DNA from: Tannerellaceae bacterium
Lineage (GTDB): Bacteria; Bacteroidota; Bacteroidia; Bacteroidales; Tannerellaceae
Length of the DNA: 49,538 nucleotides
Direction: 5' to 3'
Assembly: GCA_031288175.1 (NCBI GenBank)
Contig: JAITRW010000009.1
Span: 1 to 49,538, forward strand
Below are positions 46,832 to 49,538 of this stretch, piece by piece. The position numbers and the translations under genes were made by a program. The notes beneath the pieces are model-generated. The model was not told the origin of the DNA, did not search any database, and was given only the letters and a program-made list of their open reading frames with translations. Within the stretch, counting starts at the first letter, position 1; every line of letters begins with the position of its first letter.

Positions 46832-48856
46832 ATGAGTATACGTTTGTGGATTTTGATGATCCTCTTTCCGGCAACGGTGTGGACGGGAAGGGGGCAGAGC
46901 CGGTTGGATAGCATCCAGCGTATCGGTGAAGTCGTCATAACGGCAGGGCGTTATCGTGAAGTGATCCCCGTCCAACGCCTTACCGGTAAACGGCTGGAAA
47001 CTCTGGGAAGTTTCTCCGTAGCAGATGCCGTGCGATATTTCGCCGGAGTACAGCTCAAAGATTACGGCGGTATCGGAGGATTGAAAACCATTGACATCCG
47101 TAGCATGGGTAGCCATCATACCGGCGTATTTTACGACGGTTTACCTCTTGGCAACGCACAGAACGGACAGGTAGACTTGGGTAAATTCTCTTTGGACAAC
47201 ATCGAAGAGGTAACCCTCTACAACGGGCAACGCAGTGAAATACTGCAACCCGCCCGCGACTTCGGCTCCGCAGGCAGCATCTACCTGCGTACCGCCAAGC
47301 CCCGTTTTGAAGAGGGAAGGCGTTCGCGCCTGAAAGCTTCTTTCCGTACCGGTTCATTCGGACTCCTGAATCCCTCCGTCATATGGGAACAACACTTGGG
47401 GAAAAATACGGCAGGTTCCCTCAACGCCGAGTATGTCCACGCCTCAGGTCGTTACCGCTTTCGTTACCGCAAGGTCCTTGCCGACGGTACAACAGCTTGG
47501 GATACCACCGCCATTCGCGAAAATGGAGACATCCGTTCCACACGTCTTGAAGGGGGACTTCACGGCGGAACGGATGCCGGTATCTGGCACCTGAAAGGGT
47601 ATTACTACGCTTCCGAGAAAGGTATCCCCGGCGCCATCGTGAACAACGTCTGGAAACACTCGCAAAGGCAATGGGACGGTAACGCTTTCGTGCAGGGTAG
47701 TTTCCGACGGCAATTCGGGCGGCGGTATGAACTCATGGCCAATGCCAAATATGCCAACGACAGGATGAGATACCTCAATCCCGACACCACCCTGATGTAC
47801 ATCGACAACACTTTTCGTCAACAAGAGATATACACCTCTCTCGCACAGAAATATGCTATCCTGGATAGCTGGGACGTCAGCCTCTCGACAGACTACCAGT
47901 GGAATACTCTCGACGCCTCGCTCAAAGGATTCGCTCACCCTGTGCGACATACCGCCCTTATCGCCCTTGCCATCGCAGCCGAATGGCGTCATTTTAAAGC
48001 GCAAGGCAGTCTCCTCGGCGCCTTCATCCGGAATTATACCGATGCTACCGGACAAGCCCCCGCCACTATCCGTAACCGTCGTGAGTATACACCGGCCTTC
48101 TTCCTCTCCTATCGCCCTACCGGTTCTGCATTCAATTTACGCGCCTTCTATAAGCGTATCTTCCGAATGCCTACTTTTAACGATCTTTACTACACCGACA
48201 TCGGTAACGCTGTCCTCCGTCCCGAATATACCGTACAGTACAACCTCGGCATACATTACCGTCGCGAACATATCTGGGGTGTCCTCGCGGTTGTCGAAGC
48301 TCGTACCGATTTTTATTACAACGAAGTAACCGACAAGATCATTGCCGTCCCCAAAGGCAACAGCCAATACCGCTGGATGATGATGAACCTTGGTTACGTC
48401 GAGATACGCGGAGCTGATGTCTCCGGACAACTCACCTGGAGACTGCCCTCTTCCATTTTCCTGCAAACCTCCCTCACTTACACCTACCAGCGTGCACAGG
48501 ATTTCACCGACCCTACCGACAATACTCCGTCGGCCGGTACCTATGGTGGGCAAATCGCGTATATCCCGTGGCATAGCGGCTCTTTCATCGCCAACGTCAC
48601 ACGCGGCGCATGGAGCCTTAACTACAGTTTCATCTACGTCGGTGAGCGATATCACAACTCCTCCAACATCCGCGAGAATCACGAGCAACCTTGGTACACG
48701 CACGACCTCACCCTCTCCACCGCCTTCCGGCTCGCTGTCACCCGTTACCGGCTCTCCGCCGAGGTAAACAACCTCCTCAACCAATCTTACGACGTCATTC
48801 TTAATTATCCTATGCCCGGCCGCAACTACAAACTTATACTCAAAATAGAAATATGA
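46832..48856 (+). CDS. btuB: TonB-dependent outer-membrane cobalamin receptor, BtuB type
   Basis: The 674-residue protein has a signal peptide (about residues 1-21), a TonB-box-like region EVVITAGRYREVIP, a plug domain with DAVRYFAGVQLKDYGGIGG, TIDIRSMGSHHTGVFYDGLP and NIEEVTLYNGQ, and a C-terminal 22-strand barrel ending in a short strand MPGRNYKLILKIEI with a terminal aromatic/hydrophobic pattern. The cobalamin riboswitch directly upstream and the BtuG-like gene overlapping its stop (ATGA) point to vitamin B12 or corrinoid uptake. Binding to particular corrinoids cannot be read from the sequence. Confidence 0.93.
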   Translation: MSIRLWILMILFPATVWTGRGQSRLDSIQRIGEVVITAGRYREVIPVQRLTGKRLETLGSFSVADAVRYFAGVQLKDYGGIGGLKTIDIRSMGSHHTGVFYDGLPLGNAQNGQVDLGKFSLDNIEEVTLYNGQRSEILQPARDFGSAGSIYLRTAKPRFEEGRRSRLKASFRTGSFGLLNPSVIWEQHLGKNTAGSLNAEYVHASGRYRFRYRKVLADGTTAWDTTAIRENGDIRSTRLEGGLHGGTDAGIWHLKGYYYASEKGIPGAIVNNVWKHSQRQWDGNAFVQGSFRRQFGRRYELMANAKYANDRMRYLNPDTTLMYIDNTFRQQEIYTSLAQKYAILDSWDVSLSTDYQWNTLDASLKGFAHPVRHTALIALAIAAEWRHFKAQGSLLGAFIRNYTDATGQAPATIRNRREYTPAFFLSYRPTGSAFNLRAFYKRIFRMPTFNDLYYTDIGNAVLRPEYTVQYNLGIHYRREHIWGVLAVVEARTDFYYNEVTDKIIAVPKGNSQYRWMMMNLGYVEIRGADVSGQLTWRLPSSIFLQTSLTYTYQRAQDFTDPTDNTPSAGTYGGQIAYIPWHSGSFIANVTRGAWSLNYSFIYVGERYHNSSNIRENHEQPWYTHDLTLSTAFRLAVTRYRLSAEVNNLLNQSYDVILNYPMPGRNYKLILKIEI

Positions 48857-49538
48857 CACACCATCCGACAATCCGAATGTGGGGAGGGTTTTACTTCCTC
48901 TTTTTTGCCCTCCTCGCCTGCCGCGACGACACTCCCGTCTTCGTGCCTGAAATTGAGAAGCTCGCTCCCGCAGATTCTACCTACATCCACGGTTTCTACC
49001 TGCTCAATGAAGGGAATATGGGCAGTAATAAATCTACCCTCGACTACTACGACTTCACCACCGGTGAATACCACCGCAATATCTATGGCAGTGCCAATCC
49101 CACTGTACCGAAGGAACTCGGGGACGTGGGAAACGACATCAAGATCTATGGTAGCAGACTCTATGCGGTGATCAACTGCTCCCACAAAGTGGAGGTTATG
49201 GATGCCCGTACCGCCGTCCGCATCGGGCAGATTGACATTCCCAACTGCCGCTATATCTGTTTCCAGGGACGGTATGCCTACATCTCCTCCTACGCCGGCC
49301 CTGTCCAAATCAACCCCGATTACAAGCAGCGCGGTTACGTCGCCAAGGTAGATACCGCTACCCTCGAAATCCTTGACCGTTGTCTTGTCGGCTTTCAGCC
49401 TGACGAACTCACCATCAACCCCGACGAACTCACCATCGACCCTGACGAACTCACCATCATCGGAGACAAGCTCTACGTCGTCAATTCCGGCGGCTATATG
49501 GCCCCTAACTACGAAAACACCGTATCCGTCATTGACCT
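48853..49538 (+). CDS. btuG: BtuG-like surface lipoprotein, YncE-type beta-propeller, N-terminal part
   Basis: The frame is open to the end of the window; 228 residues are visible. The signal ends FFALLAC (lipobox, Cys23) followed by RDD, acidic residues close to the cysteine as in Bacteroidetes surface-export signals. The propeller part has FYLLNEGNMGSNKSTLDYYD, GDVGNDIKIYGSRLYAV, CSHKVEVMDARTA and GDKLYVVNSGGY, the blade pattern of YncE/DUF5074 proteins such as BtuG, which captures cobalamin at femtomolar affinity and passes it to BtuB. The start overlaps the btuB stop by 4 bases. A tandem repeat in one blade (49399-49461) adds 14 residues. The assignment rests on context and family resemblance. 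Confidence 0.85.
   Translation, partial: MTHHPTIRMWGGFYFLFFALLACRDDTPVFVPEIEKLAPADSTYIHGFYLLNEGNMGSNKSTLDYYDFTTGEYHRNIYGSANPTVPKELGDVGNDIKIYGSRLYAVINCSHKVEVMDARTAVRIGQIDIPNCRYICFQGRYAYISSYAGPVQINPDYKQRGYVAKVDTATLEILDRCLVGFQPDELTINPDELTIDPDELTIIGDKLYVVNSGGYMAPNYENTVSVID
49399..49461 (+). repeat. Three tandem 21-base repeats inside the BtuG-like gene
   Basis: Copies at 49399-49419, 49420-49440 and 49441-49461 differ at only a few bases and encode PDELTIN, PDELTID and PDELTII. Each copy is seven codons, so gain or loss keeps the frame. The repeat sits where a single blade-connecting segment would be expected, just before GDKLYVVNSGGY. Confidence 0.95.

Noticed and set aside
48137-48871. Minus-strand open frame of 244 codons opposite btuB
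   Set aside because: It is antisense to the receptor barrel and shows no known domain.
49399-49461. Repeat array as a possible CRISPR
   Set aside because: The units are adjacent without spacers, 21 bases long and in frame within a coding sequence.

Overview
The window looks like a chromosomal segment of a member of the Bacteroidales (Bacteroidota). Reasons: most transcription units are preceded by the -7 element TAnnTTTG typical of this phylum; most genes lack Shine-Dalgarno sequences; RprX/RprY-type two-component proteins, DUF5686, an OMP_b-brl_3-type receptor tail, a BtuG-like beta-propeller lipoprotein and Tat-exported Gfo/Idh/MocA enzymes are all present; and one uninterrupted ribosomal protein super-operon has the gene order seen in this group. 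A de novo MurA gene argues against the MurNAc auxotroph Tannerella forsythia. I saw no tRNA, rRNA, insertion sequence, prophage or CRISPR array. No stretch longer than 300 bases lacks a gene.

Layout. 1-681: 3' end of an outer-membrane beta-barrel receptor. 741-1998: yajC, a short YbbR-like protein and coaE, which overlap or nearly overlap. 2011-4562: a Tat-exported lipoprotein oxidoreductase (Gfo/Idh/MocA) coupled by a 4-base overlap to a NamZ-type (DUF1343/GH171) exo-muramidase. 4559-9956 (minus): pyruvate phosphate dikinase, a compact NudC-like Nudix hydrolase and a DUF5686 protein. 10078-11733: divergent DedA membrane protein and membrane-anchored nuclease. 11770-16110: nucleotide-sugar dehydrogenase converging on an RND efflux permease. 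16367-18588: RprX/RprY with a strong terminator. 18659-20484 (minus): hibernation factor, bS21 and HflX. 20617-21921: MurA with the fosfomycin-target cysteine replaced by aspartate.

22078-41325 is the informational core. It runs rpsL-rpsG-fusA, then the S10, spc and alpha clusters fused end to end (including secY, map, infA, rpmJ and rpoA), and finishes with enolase and a terminator. Two small genes, rpmD and rpmJ, lie in it. Stem-loops between rpsL and rpsG and just before rpsH are candidate autoregulatory sites, and rplF has an unusual canonical Shine-Dalgarno sequence.

41390-42757 (minus): dihydroorotase. 42978-45318: a second Tat-exported Gfo/Idh/MocA enzyme followed by a DUF1080 lipoprotein, a pair resembling recently described 3-keto-glycoside degradation systems. 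45404-46600: carboxynorspermidine synthase. 46610-49538: a cobalamin riboswitch controlling a BtuB-like TonB receptor and a translationally coupled BtuG-like lipoprotein that runs off the window and carries a three-copy 21-base tandem repeat.

Most of the window is housekeeping. The best candidates for undescribed biology are the oxidoreductase-NamZ pair, the oxidoreductase-DUF1080 pair, the untested RNA structures in the ribosomal super-operon and the in-frame repeat in the BtuG-like protein.
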